The notes beneath the pieces are model-generated. The model saw only the letters and a program-made list of their open reading frames with translations, was not told the DNA's origin and ran no database searches. This document shows, one piece after another, positions 42,180-51,395 of a stretch of 63,967 nucleotides of DNA; position 1 is the stretch's first letter, and the number at the start of each line of letters is the position of its first letter. Made by a program: the position numbers and the translations under genes. Source of the stretch: Acidobacteriota bacterium (lineage in GTDB: Bacteria; Acidobacteriota; UBA890; WLXD01); NCBI GenBank assembly GCA_029263295.1, contig JAJCXT010000043.1, positions 1 through 63,967 on the forward strand. The letters are read 5' to 3'.

Positions 42180-45100
42180 CGTCGCCTCCGAGCGGCTCCA
42201 GGTCTTCGTAACGGTTGCCCTCGGACAACACCGCTTCCGAGCGCGCAATGTCGCGATCCGCGTGCCAGGGCGCCCATTTCTTCAGCTTCATCGACGCGAC
42301 CGGCTCGAACAGACCGGCGCGGATACGGCCGGGAATACTGAGGGCGTAACGCAGCGCGTTGTCGTACTTGGGTTTGTCGCGCAGGATCAGGCCGCCGTGC
42401 TGAGTTGGTTTCTTCTTCGGCTTGAGCGAGCGGTAGTACCCCTTCGACACCTCGTAGCCGTCGTTCTCGAGTACCTGCATGTAGAGGGGAGCTTGCAGGG
42501 CCGTGCCGTCGTCGTAGTCGTTGGCACCCGGAGTCTGACCGGTCTTGTAGTCGAGCACCTGATGGCCCTTCTTGCCGCGATCAACCCGGTCGATACGACC
42601 GCAGAGTCGCAGGCGCGCCGCAAAGCCCGCGGCGTCCTTACCGTCGATGTAGATCTCCTCGCCGTCGAAGCCAAAGCTGTACTCGATCAGATCCGGACTC
42701 TCTCCCTTGTCGGCGAGGTGCACCAGTTCCCATTCCAGATAGGAGCGCACATTGCCGCGGATGCGCTTCCACTGCTGTTCCCAGAGCACCTCGTCGCCGA
42801 GCCACCGGTCTTCGGCCTGGGCGTGAGCGAGCACCTCGGCCGCCGCGGTCTCGAAGGCCTCCGCAGCGCTCTTGGTGAACTCGGCGGGCAGGTCATCCTT
42901 CACCCGTGTGTAGAACTTCTCGAGCAGGTCGTGGGCCATCCAGCCAAACACGAGCGGCGTGACCTCTTCGTCAGCTTCCTTGGCTTCCTCGTACCTGAGA
43001 ACCCGATCGAGAAGGAACTGGAACGGGAGCTTGGAATAGGCCTCGAGACCGGAGGCGGACCAGCGGTGATCGTCGTCGAAGCGCTCCGCCAGCCAGTCGA
43101 GCACGCGCGGATCGCGTAGCCAGCCGTTCCATGGATTGGGGCGCAGGGCCGGTGAATCGAGGGTAAGCGGAACGGCGCCGGTATCGCGATAGGACTCGGC
43201 AACGGCTCCAACGATGGCGTGAGGAATGAGCTCAGGAGTACCGGGATGGAGTACGGGAGCGGTGCCGCTGCCTGCCTCGCCGCCTCTGGCCAGGTGATCG
43301 TGCAGGGCCACCGCGGCCTGCTGATTGGCCTGGGCCGCGGTAACCGGGATGAAGCGCTCGTCGTCGGCTTCGCGGCTGGTACGAGTGCGCGGCAGCTCGG
43401 TCGTCGGGTCGTGCTCGGGTACGAGGAGCGACGGCAGCAGCGGTGTGCCCGAGGGATCCGCGGTGCGGTAGGTCACGGTGACCTCGCCGGCCGAGGTGAC
43501 CGCGCGCCACAACGCACGCTCGCGCTGAAGTTCGAGATCACGCCAGGTCAGCGGGACGCCGGCATCGCGCAGACGCACGCGCTCGTCGTTCGACAACACA
43601 CCACCCGCCGGAAGCGGACGTGGAAAGACGCGATCGTTGGCGTGGATGACCAGCACGTGCTCGAATGGCAACAGGGCCGCGTCGTGCGCTTCGAGAACCT
43701 GAACGCCCTTGTGCACCGGCGTGGTGATGCTCAACTCGTTGGCCTCGAGCATTCGTTGCAGCAGCTGCCTCCAGGCGGCGGCGTCGAGCATCTCCGCCGG
43801 GTGCTCGAGGTCGAGCCATTCGCGCAGCAACACTTCAGTCTGGCGGACACCGCGCTGATCGAGGCGAACGACGTCCCAGCGTCTGACATCGGTCGTGGCG
43901 TGGCCGTCATCTCCGTCGCCATCGCCGTTGCGGTTGCCGCCGACCGGTTCACAGAGCCGACGACGTAGATGAAATGCGGCCGGGTGCTCGTTGCGCAACA
44001 ACTGCAGCGTCAACTCGATCCACTCCGCCTCGCCACGGGCGGCTGACAGTGGTTCCAGCGCGGCGCGGACATCGCGGAACTTCTCGAGGTCACGACCAAC
44101 GGAGTCCGCAAACAGGCCCGAACCGCGCACATCACGATCCTTCGGACGGCCGTTCTCGTCGGTGTCCTCCAGCTTGCCGATCACCCGCTCGATCTCCCGC
44201 TCCCAGCCCTCCAGGCCCTCAACGCGGCGTGTGTGGGCGATGAAGTCGATGGTGCGCAGATCGATGTCGATGTCGAGAAGCGTGTTGTCGAGCACCGGGC
44301 GTAGGGAGCCGTAGGTCCAGTCGACAGCGGCACCGCGGAACAGCGACAACAGCGCCTTGAGGGCGGCGATCTCCGTAAGGCGGGCGCGAACGATCGTGGT
44401 GGCCACCACGCCGGTATCGCGCAGAGCGCGATGGATGCGGCCCGTGTCGTCATGGCCAGAACGGGCGACGACAGCGATTCGATGCGGTTCGACATCTTGT
44501 TCTGTCAGCAGGCGTTTTACCTGCCGGGCGACCCACTCGGTCTCGCGCTGAGTGTCGGGAGCTGGCTGGACATGAATGGTGGTTGGCAACCTGCCAGCTG
44601 CGGTGCCGATCGCGTCCCGGGCCGCGACAGGTAGAGGGTCGAGATCCTCGACGCTTCCGCCATCGAGCGCGGCGAAACGATCCCACTCGCTCGCCTCGGG
44701 ATCGTCGACGGCTGGCGTCAGTACATACAGCTGCACGTCGACCTCGGCCTGGCGCGCGAGCGAGGCGAGCAGGCGTTGACGCGAGCGGGCCATGTACAAC
44801 CCGTAGACGTGCAAGGTATTGGCGCCGAGCAGCGCTTCACTCAAGCCACCGGCATCGATGATGTCGGCCACGAGCGCGCTGGTCTGCCGCGGGTCGATTC
44901 GTTCGCGCTGCTCCAGTTGTCGGAGGTAGCCGCGGTAGGTACCGACGATCCACTCGTTGCGATTGCGCGAGAACGTAGCGCCGTCGCCGAGGCCCTGCAG
45001 AGCATGGGCAAGCTGATCGGGTGCGACGCCCTCCGGCAGCAGCTCTCCGAACAGAGCATCGAGCATGTGCCCGCGCACCACTCCGTCGCTCCGGCTCGGA

Positions 45101-45423
45101 TCGCGCAGACCCACTTCTTTGGCCACGCTGCCAGCGACGCGGCTGATGATCCGTCGCCGCGTCAGCAGGCCGAGCCGCCGATCCCGAATGTCGAAGCGCG
45201 CCGCCAGATGCCGCAACGTCGTTACCGGCGGACCGAGCCAACCCTTCACCCCGCGCGCGTACGCGGCCTCGTAGAGCAGGTCGACCTGGCTCTCCTGCGC
45301 GAGCCAGACGTGCGCCGCAAAGTCAGAAGGGCCCGGGTTGTCACCAACCTGGTCGAGGAAACGCGAGCCGCACGCATTCCACAGGGTGCGGGCGTCGAAG
45401 GCGCGGACCAGATTCAGAGGCAT
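42172..45423 (-). CDS. addB: AddB-type nuclease subunit lacking the iron-sulfur cysteines
   Basis: 1083 aa, directly upstream of addA with an 8-bp overlap, the usual addB-addA order. I see no Walker A in the N-terminus, so the helicase fold is probably inactive. A late segment WSASGLEAYSKLPFQFLLDR (about 795-815) begins the nuclease region, which contains LCGRIDRVDRGKKGHQVLDYKTG (PD-(D/E)XK, about 940-960). AddB proteins of the B. subtilis type ligate a 4Fe-4S cluster with one Cys before this domain and three after it. Here the first is Leu in KLPF and the C-terminal part has no Cys cluster. Partner of AddA in DNA-end resection. Confidence 0.75.
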   Translation of the reverse strand: MPLNLVRAFDARTLWNACGSRFLDQVGDNPGPSDFAAHVWLAQESQVDLLYEAAYARGVKGWLGPPVTTLRHLAARFDIRDRRLGLLTRRRIISRVAGSVAKEVGLRDPSRSDGVVRGHMLDALFGELLPEGVAPDQLAHALQGLGDGATFSRNRNEWIVGTYRGYLRQLEQRERIDPRQTSALVADIIDAGGLSEALLGANTLHVYGLYMARSRQRLLASLARQAEVDVQLYVLTPAVDDPEASEWDRFAALDGGSVEDLDPLPVAARDAIGTAAGRLPTTIHVQPAPDTQRETEWVARQVKRLLTEQDVEPHRIAVVARSGHDDTGRIHRALRDTGVVATTIVRARLTEIAALKALLSLFRGAAVDWTYGSLRPVLDNTLLDIDIDLRTIDFIAHTRRVEGLEGWEREIERVIGKLEDTDENGRPKDRDVRGSGLFADSVGRDLEKFRDVRAALEPLSAARGEAEWIELTLQLLRNEHPAAFHLRRRLCEPVGGNRNGDGDGDDGHATTDVRRWDVVRLDQRGVRQTEVLLREWLDLEHPAEMLDAAAWRQLLQRMLEANELSITTPVHKGVQVLEAHDAALLPFEHVLVIHANDRVFPRPLPAGGVLSNDERVRLRDAGVPLTWRDLELQRERALWRAVTSAGEVTVTYRTADPSGTPLLPSLLVPEHDPTTELPRTRTSREADDERFIPVTAAQANQQAAVALHDHLARGGEAGSGTAPVLHPGTPELIPHAIVGAVAESYRDTGAVPLTLDSPALRPNPWNGWLRDPRVLDWLAERFDDDHRWSASGLEAYSKLPFQFLLDRVLRYEEAKEADEEVTPLVFGWMAHDLLEKFYTRVKDDLPAEFTKSAAEAFETAAAEVLAHAQAEDRWLGDEVLWEQQWKRIRGNVRSYLEWELVHLADKGESPDLIEYSFGFDGEEIYIDGKDAAGFAARLRLCGRIDRVDRGKKGHQVLDYKTGQTPGANDYDDGTALQAPLYMQVLENDGYEVSKGYYRSLKPKKKPTQHGGLILRDKPKYDNALRYALSIPGRIRAGLFEPVASMKLKKWAPWHADRDIARSEAVLSEGNRYEDLEPLGGDDV

Positions 45424-45578
45424 CGGAGCAACTCGAAGGCTTCCATTCCCGGGATCTTAGCGGTCACGGCCATCTAGGACAGACAGGTATCGGGTGGACC
45501 TGCCCGTGGTCCGCTTCATGCTCCCGACCTCGTCGACCGCGGACGCCAGCATGTCACAGTGATATGGCGACACTGGTT

Positions 45579-46250
45579 TCAGCGAGCCCGGAGGAACCCG
45601 AGGATCTCCTCGACGAGACGGTCGGCCTGGTCGGTCTTGAAGATGTGCTGGGCGTGCGCGTCGCCCGGCAACAGTACGAGCTTCTTGGGGTCGGGCGACC
45701 GCGCGTGCTGATCGCGAATCCCGGGCGTCATGGGTTCGTCCTCGCTGGCAATGAACAGGATCCGGCTGGCGTGCAAGTCGCGCGGGTCATCCACCGATCC
45801 TGCCGATAGCAGAATGAGCGCCTCGATCTGTCCCGGCGCGGCGAGCGTGGCCGCACGCGCCGCGGCTCCCCCTCCCATGCTGCCGCCGATCACCGACACG
45901 GCCGCAGCGTGCCGCTGCTCCAGCAAGTAGCGAATTCCGCCCAGTACGTCCCGCTCCAGAGCATTCCCATCGCTTCCAGCCCGCGAATCTCCGTACCCGC
46001 GGAAATCGATCGCCAGCACCTGGTACCCCTCAGCTTCGAGCCGCCGGGCCAGTGGCTCCCAGCTCTCCTTGTTGAAGATCCGCCCATGCGCCAGCAGCAC
46101 CGCATGCGATCCGTCGCCGTACAGCTCGGCATGGATCGTGCCGCCATCAGCGGTGGGATAGGTGACCGCCACTGGTTGGTCCTGGGCGAGAGCACTGCCC
46201 GCCGCGCACAGGATCAGGGCGGCGAAGCATGTGGCCGCAGTTCGTTTCAT
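45579..46250 (-). CDS. Secreted alpha/beta hydrolase
   Basis: 223 aa with a Sec signal peptide (CFAALILCAAGSALAQ). The hydrolase core has AVLLAHGRIFNKESWEPLAR, AIDFRGYGDSR, nucleophile elbow VIGGSMGGGAAARAA, the Asp-containing LFIASEDEPMTPG and LPGDAHAQHIF for the catalytic His, the pattern of small serine esterases. It overlaps the lipoprotein gene upstream by 4 bp. 155 bp downstream (45424-45578) hold no recognisable feature. Confidence 0.82.
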   Translation of the reverse strand: MKRTAATCFAALILCAAGSALAQDQPVAVTYPTADGGTIHAELYGDGSHAVLLAHGRIFNKESWEPLARRLEAEGYQVLAIDFRGYGDSRAGSDGNALERDVLGGIRYLLEQRHAAAVSVIGGSMGGGAAARAATLAAPGQIEALILLSAGSVDDPRDLHASRILFIASEDEPMTPGIRDQHARSPDPKKLVLLPGDAHAQHIFKTDQADRLVEEILGFLRAR

Positions 46251-47122
46251 TCGCTACGTCGCCAGTCGAGGTACTCGTTCATCATCACGTCGTCGTCGAT
46301 TTCGCGCGCGTGCATGGTGTCGATGATGTCCTGCCGGACGTCATCGCCAGCGATCGACCGGTACCAGGCCTCGGCCATGAGCTTGGAGCCGAGCGCGTTC
46401 GGGTGCAGCCGGTCGTCGGTGAACGCTTCCGGATGCCGGCCGATCGTGAGCGACCAGACGTCGGGACCTGCGTGCACGAACGGGTGTGCACGGCGCAGGA
46501 GCGCGTCCAAGGCAAACCGCTCGTTGCCGACCTCGGGCTCGTAGCCTTCCTTGTAGATATGCATGGCGACGATCGCGTGCTCGATGCCGTCGGACCTCAG
46601 CTGGTTCACCAGCGTCTCGAGCGCATCAGCGCCTATGCGAATGCCGTCCTCATCGGTGGCGGATATGACCGGCCCGAGTCGCGTTTCCGGAGTCGGCGTG
46701 CGCTGCAGGGATTGCTGCAGGAGAGCGACTGTCGCCGCGGGCGCTTCACCACGGAGCCGTGGGTTGTCGCCAAAAAAGTCGGTGAGCATCGCACCGTAGG
46801 TCGCCTGGTAGTCCTCGCTCGCCGGGTCGGCGATCCAACGGCCTACCGGCGACCCTCCGATCGCCGCATTGAGCAGGTGGTAGGTGCGTCCACCCGCATG
46901 TTCATCGAGCATGTCCTGGACCAGCTGCGGCCACACGTACGAGGTCGAGTACCCGACCAGGACGAGGGACTTCTCGGTGCCATCGAGTAGAACGGGACGC
47001 TCGACCGAGGCAGCTACAGTCGGTTCGGGCGCCGGCGCCGGCGTCGAGTCGACGGCGCAGCCGGCGAGCAGAAGTCCGAACAGCATCGTAGCGGCAATGC
47101 GCAACCGGGCGGATTTTCGCAT
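46247..47122 (-). CDS. SGNH/GDSL-like hydrolase lipoprotein
   Basis: 291 aa. The lipobox LLLAGC follows a short hydrophobic core, so it is lipid-anchored in the envelope. Block I reads LVGYSTSYVWPQ (GYS in place of GDS), NAAIGGSPVGRW fits block II, and TDDRLHPNALGSKLMAEAWY carries the DxxH pair of block V. The block III GxND is not obvious. It is probably an esterase acting on cell-surface acyl groups. Its stop overlaps the start of the secreted alpha/beta hydrolase (ATGA), so the pair is an operon. Confidence 0.65.
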   Translation of the reverse strand: MRKSARLRIAATMLFGLLLAGCAVDSTPAPAPEPTVAASVERPVLLDGTEKSLVLVGYSTSYVWPQLVQDMLDEHAGGRTYHLLNAAIGGSPVGRWIADPASEDYQATYGAMLTDFFGDNPRLRGEAPAATVALLQQSLQRTPTPETRLGPVISATDEDGIRIGADALETLVNQLRSDGIEHAIVAMHIYKEGYEPEVGNERFALDALLRRAHPFVHAGPDVWSLTIGRHPEAFTDDRLHPNALGSKLMAEAWYRSIAGDDVRQDIIDTMHAREIDDDVMMNEYLDWRRSE

Positions 47123-47272
47123 GGGTTCCTCGCAGAAGACTGGATGGGATCGGGTGGCCGCACTGTAGGGAGCCTTGTCGGCGGCGTCAACGAAGCCGGC
47201 CGTCAGGTGTGGCGTCGGACACAGTGGGGGTCGCGGTCGGGGCGCGAGACCTGAGAGACTCTTGAGCCCTCA

Positions 47273-48097
47273 ATGGTCTACGAACCCGCCGGTGCCCAAA
47301 TCCCCATGCTGCAGCCGCTAGCCGATCTCGACGACGCGAGGCTGAGTCACGTACGAGGCGTGGTGTTCGACATCGACGACACCATCACCCGCAACGGGCG
47401 GGTGGAATCGGTCGCATACGAGTCGTTGTGGCAACTGGCCGACGCCGACCTGACGCTGATTGCGGTAACCGGGCGGCCGCTGGGCTGGATCGACGTGCTC
47501 GCCCGACTCTGGCCGGTGCACCTGGCAGTGGGCGAGAACGGCGCGGGCTGGGCGTGGCGCGAACAGGACCGCATGCGCGAAGGCTACTACCTGGATGCCG
47601 CGTCGCGCCGTCGCGCCGAAGAGGCGCTGGAGCGCTTGCGCGTACGTGTGCTTGCCGAAATGCCGCACGTGAAGACCACCGATGATCACCGTGCGCGCCG
47701 CTGCGATCTCGCATTCGATGTCGCCGAGCGCGCCAAGCTGTCGGAGGATGATGTCGAGGCGCTCAGGCACATCATCACGGACGAGGGCCTCGAATACTCG
47801 GTCTCGAGCGTTCACGCGCACGCGGCTCCGGGCGACTGGAACAAGGCTCGAGGGGTCGTTCGTGCCGCCAACGACGCCCTCGGTCGCGACCTGTCCGCGG
47901 AACTGGAGCGCTGGCTGTTCATTGGGGACAGTCCCAACGACGAGGCCGCTTTCGCCTTCTTCCCCCTGAGCGTAGGGGTCTCCAACGTGCGCTCTCACCG
48001 GTCGCGGATGAACGTGCTCCCCGCCTGGGTCACCCAGGCGGATCACGGACGGGGATTCGCCGAGATGGCCGCGCGGCTGCTGCGAGTACGCACTTGA
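47273..48097 (+). CDS. HAD-superfamily (type IIB) sugar-phosphatase-like hydrolase
   Basis: 274 aa from the ATG at 47273; the ATG at 47306 is an alternative. Motif I is GVVFDIDDTITRNGRV, motif II TLIAVTGRPLGW, the Lys is in GDWNKARGV and motif IV is FIGDSPNDEAAFAFF. The cap region between motifs II and III is of the IIB type seen in sucrose-phosphate, mannosyl-phosphoglycerate and trehalose-phosphate phosphatases, but the substrate is not evident. Its TGA overlaps the TTG start of the next gene. Confidence 0.82.
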   Translation: MVYEPAGAQIPMLQPLADLDDARLSHVRGVVFDIDDTITRNGRVESVAYESLWQLADADLTLIAVTGRPLGWIDVLARLWPVHLAVGENGAGWAWREQDRMREGYYLDAASRRRAEEALERLRVRVLAEMPHVKTTDDHRARRCDLAFDVAERAKLSEDDVEALRHIITDEGLEYSVSSVHAHAAPGDWNKARGVVRAANDALGRDLSAELERWLFIGDSPNDEAAFAFFPLSVGVSNVRSHRSRMNVLPAWVTQADHGRGFAEMAARLLRVRT

Positions 48098-49518
48098 TCC
48101 GCTACATCTGTCTCTCGGATCTTCACCTGGGCGATCGCGACAGCCTCCTGAACCGCTTCGCTGGGCGGGACGGCGATGGACTTCCGCTCGCGAGCCCGGT
48201 TCTGGAGCAACTCGTGCAATGCCTGCGCGATCTGGTCTCTCAGCAAGAGCGACCGCCAACGTTGATCATCAACGGCGACCTGCTCGAGTTCGCGTTCGGC
48301 AGTGTGGGCAACGCGTTGACCAGCTTCGCGAGCGCCGCAGCGCTCATGCTGGAGCCGGGGTCGGAGTTGTTCGACGAGGTGCTCTATCTGCCGGGCAACC
48401 ACGATCATCACGCCTGGGAACTGGCCCGAGAAACCCAGTACCGCGCCGACCTGCGTGCCTGTGGACCGGGACAAGATCTACCCTCCCTGGCGCACGCAAC
48501 GCGGCCGTTTGCGGACGCGGGCGTCGAAGCCGGGTTGCTCAACGAGGTGCTCGCCAAGCTGCAACCAGAGGGAGCGGAGCCGCGATCGGCTGTCGGCGTT
48601 CGCATCGTCTACCCCAACCTGGTGTTGCATCAGGCGGGCACCGATCGCGCTGTACTAATCCATCACGGCCACTTCGTCGAATCCGTGTACCGCCTCATGA
48701 GCAGCGGTCGCCGATGGCTCTTCCCGCAGCGAGCACCCGCGCAGACAGTCGACGAGATCGAGGCTGAGAACTTCGCCTGGATCGAATTCGTCTGGTCGCT
48801 TCTGGGGCGCTCGGGCGAGGCCGGCGCGGACGTGGAAACGCTGTTCGAGATGTTGCGTTACCCGCAGCGCGTCGCGAGCTACAGCGCCGATCTGGCCGCC
48901 CGGATGGCCCCGGCGATCCGGATGCCCTTCCTGCCCTTCATCGCAGCACGTCGCATGGTGTTGCGCATCGTCTTCCGGCGGCTGGCGAAGGGACTTTCCG
49001 GGGAGCGCTCCCGGATGGCTGAAGTGTGCAGCTCCGAGGCGATGCGAGGCATCGAGGAGTATCTGTTCGGACCTAGCTTCAGGCAGTTGCACGAAGAACT
49101 CGGCGAGGTTCCGGGCGATCTGACGTTTCTGTTCGGTCATACGCACAAGCCATTCGACAAGATGATGAGCTCTCCCGACGGGGGCCAGGTGCGTGTCGTC
49201 AACAGCGGCGGCTGGACGATCGATACCGCCGTGGCGTCGGAAATGTTCGGAGCCTCTATCGTGTTCATCGGGGACGATCTGGAGGTCGTCCCCTTGCGGG
49301 TGTTCAACGATGCGCCTGGTGGTGGCCCGCAGGCTCTGACGTTGACGGGCAGCGGGGGGGGCGAGCCTGGCCGTTTTGCCAAGTGGCTCGACGAGCGAAT
49401 CCGCGCCGACGGGGCGTCATCCTGGCAGACCCTGATTGCGAGCGTCGAAAAGGCAACGCGCCAGCGACGCGAACACCACCGCTCGCGCTACGGCAGCCCT
49501 CGTCCGGAGGCGCCATGA
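48094..49518 (+). CDS. Calcineurin-like metallophosphoesterase
   Basis: 474 aa. The TTG start at 48094 overlaps the upstream stop (TTGA) and puts the first metal motif at the very N-terminus: YICLSDLHLGDRDS. The other metal-ligand motifs are in order: TLIINGDLLEFAFG, LYLPGNHDHHAW, VLIHHGHFVES and LFGHTHKPFD. It should hydrolyse a phosphoester with a dinuclear Mn/Fe centre. A helical insertion of about 200 residues lies between the HGH and GHTH motifs. Operon with the HAD phosphatase and the GMC oxidoreductase (ATGA overlap). Confidence 0.85.
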   Translation: MIRYICLSDLHLGDRDSLLNRFAGRDGDGLPLASPVLEQLVQCLRDLVSQQERPPTLIINGDLLEFAFGSVGNALTSFASAAALMLEPGSELFDEVLYLPGNHDHHAWELARETQYRADLRACGPGQDLPSLAHATRPFADAGVEAGLLNEVLAKLQPEGAEPRSAVGVRIVYPNLVLHQAGTDRAVLIHHGHFVESVYRLMSSGRRWLFPQRAPAQTVDEIEAENFAWIEFVWSLLGRSGEAGADVETLFEMLRYPQRVASYSADLAARMAPAIRMPFLPFIAARRMVLRIVFRRLAKGLSGERSRMAEVCSSEAMRGIEEYLFGPSFRQLHEELGEVPGDLTFLFGHTHKPFDKMMSSPDGGQVRVVNSGGWTIDTAVASEMFGASIVFIGDDLEVVPLRVFNDAPGGGPQALTLTGSGGGEPGRFAKWLDERIRADGASSWQTLIASVEKATRQRREHHRSRYGSPRPEAP

Positions 49519-51296
49519 GTGGCAGCTCGTTCGACACCGACGTCCTCGTGATCGGATCGGGCTTCGGCGGATCGGTGGCGGCGCTACGCTTCGCCGAGGC
49601 GGGCCAGCAAGTCGTCGTGCTGGAGCGCGGCCCCTGGGTACGACGCGAGGACTTCCAGTTCGACGCCGACGCCTTCTGGAACCCGCGCCGCCACCGCTTC
49701 GGTATGAACGATCTTCGTCCGCGGGGTCGCAACGTCATTCCCTGGTTGGGGGCCGGCGTTGGCGGCGGCTCGCATGTCTACGCGGCGACCTTGAAACGGC
49801 GCGACGCGTTCAGCGGTTTTCCGGCAGCCATCACGCCCGACGAGATGGACCGTTTCTACTCCCGCGCCGAAGAGATGATGGAAGCGACGCGCTACCCGGA
49901 CTACCCGCCCTACGGCGACATCAAGCCCACGCAGTTGCTGTATCGCGCTGGCATCGAGATGAAGCGATGTCACCCCGAACTCGTACAGGAACACGGCCCG
50001 ATCAACCTCGGAATCGCTTTCGCGCCGCCCGAGGGCGAGCCCGGCGCCGAGTTCATCAATCGCCACGGCGCCCAGCAGCGCTACTCGAACCCGGCCGAGC
50101 AATCGCTGCTGGGGGGCGACATCGACGCCAAGAACAGCCTGGATCGAAACTATCTGTTCGCGGCTCAGCAACACGGCGCCGAGGTCCGTCCGCTCTGCCG
50201 CGCCGATCGCATCGAGCCCCTCGCAGGCGGCGGCTATCGAGTGCACTACCGGCGCTATGTTCTCGAGCCGAGCCGGATGCGGCGCGTGCTGCGCAACTGG
50301 CTGCCCGGACTGTTTCCGCCGCGTGATGAAACTGGCGAACTGACCACCCGAAGACTGGTGGTCGCCGCCGGCGCCATCGGCTCGTCCGAGTTGCTGCTGC
50401 GCAACCGCGACGTACACGCCACACTCACAGAGCTGAGTCCTGCCCTCGGGGGGCGCTATACGAGCAACGGTGACTACCTGAGCCTGATGTTGCCGTTTCG
50501 CGGAGTCTTCGTTTCCTGGACCGGGGTGCTGCTGGTCGTGACAGGTCTCGTGCGCGCGAGTTGGTGGCTGGCGGCGGCCGGCGCGATCGCCTACGGCGTC
50601 GGACTGTGGCGCTCGCGCGGGGCGTTCGATCCAGACATCGGCACGACTAACAGCGACTACATCAAATTCCGCGCGCGCGACGGTTCTAGCCAGGGTGCCT
50701 ACGTCGAGAGTGGTCGCTACCCGACCCCGCTGCGCGGCAGTATCGCGATGGTGATGAGCATCGTTGGGCTCTACCGGCCGCGGCGCTACGCGGGGATCAT
50801 CCACGTCACCAACTGGCTGCGCCGCTGGGTGCCGCCGTTCGAACTGATCGGGCGGAGTTGGCCGATCCCGCTGCTCAAGATGGGCCGCGACGACGCCACG
50901 GGCACCTTCCGCCTCAATCGGCACGGGCGCGCCGTGATCGACTACGATTTCGCCGCCAACCGTGACTTCTACCGATGGCTCAACAGCCTGGGGCGCAAGG
51001 TGTCCAAGAGCGTCGGCGCCTGGTGGCTCCCCAACTTCCCGGCCGCGCTGCTGAAACGCATCGAGGTACCACACAACCAGGGTGGGGCTCCCATGGGAGC
51101 GGACTCCGATTCCGGCGTGGTCGACCACGCCGGCCGCGTCTTCGGTTATCGCGATCTCATGGTTCTGGACGGTTCGGTCATTCCGGTCTCGCCAGGGCCC
51201 AATCCCGCGCTGACGATCCTGGCCCTTGCTGAACGCGCGATGGAGCATGCTCTCGCGCAGATCGACAGCGGCGGCGAGATCTATCCGGAAACCTGA
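49515..51296 (+). CDS. GMC-family FAD oxidoreductase with an inserted membrane hairpin
   Basis: 593 aa from the ATG at 49515 in the 4-bp overlap with the metallophosphoesterase gene. The FAD-binding motif is LVIGSGFGGSVAALRFAEAG; WLGAGVGGGSHVYAATLKR and the C-terminal HNQGGAPMGADSDSG...VSPGPNPALTILALAERA are those of cholesterol-oxidase-like GMC enzymes. Between about residues 329 and 371 lie two hydrophobic segments (VSWTGVLLVVTGLVRASW, LAAAGAIAYGVGLW) that look membrane-inserted, unusual for this fold. It would oxidise an alcohol, possibly a membrane lipid or sterol-like substrate. Confidence 0.85.
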   Translation: MSGSSFDTDVLVIGSGFGGSVAALRFAEAGQQVVVLERGPWVRREDFQFDADAFWNPRRHRFGMNDLRPRGRNVIPWLGAGVGGGSHVYAATLKRRDAFSGFPAAITPDEMDRFYSRAEEMMEATRYPDYPPYGDIKPTQLLYRAGIEMKRCHPELVQEHGPINLGIAFAPPEGEPGAEFINRHGAQQRYSNPAEQSLLGGDIDAKNSLDRNYLFAAQQHGAEVRPLCRADRIEPLAGGGYRVHYRRYVLEPSRMRRVLRNWLPGLFPPRDETGELTTRRLVVAAGAIGSSELLLRNRDVHATLTELSPALGGRYTSNGDYLSLMLPFRGVFVSWTGVLLVVTGLVRASWWLAAAGAIAYGVGLWRSRGAFDPDIGTTNSDYIKFRARDGSSQGAYVESGRYPTPLRGSIAMVMSIVGLYRPRRYAGIIHVTNWLRRWVPPFELIGRSWPIPLLKMGRDDATGTFRLNRHGRAVIDYDFAANRDFYRWLNSLGRKVSKSVGAWWLPNFPAALLKRIEVPHNQGGAPMGADSDSGVVDHAGRVFGYRDLMVLDGSVIPVSPGPNPALTILALAERAMEHALAQIDSGGEIYPET

Positions 51297-51395
51297 CGAC
51301 CGTTCCCGACCCTCGGACCCTCGGTGCTCGCCGCCATGAGGCTCGTAACGCTCGATCCTCGCGGCCAAGCACGCGACGCTGGTAGTCTCAGGCGC

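Noticed and set aside
40635-42341. 568-aa plus-strand ORF
   Set aside because: Antisense to addA, whose helicase motifs are in order.
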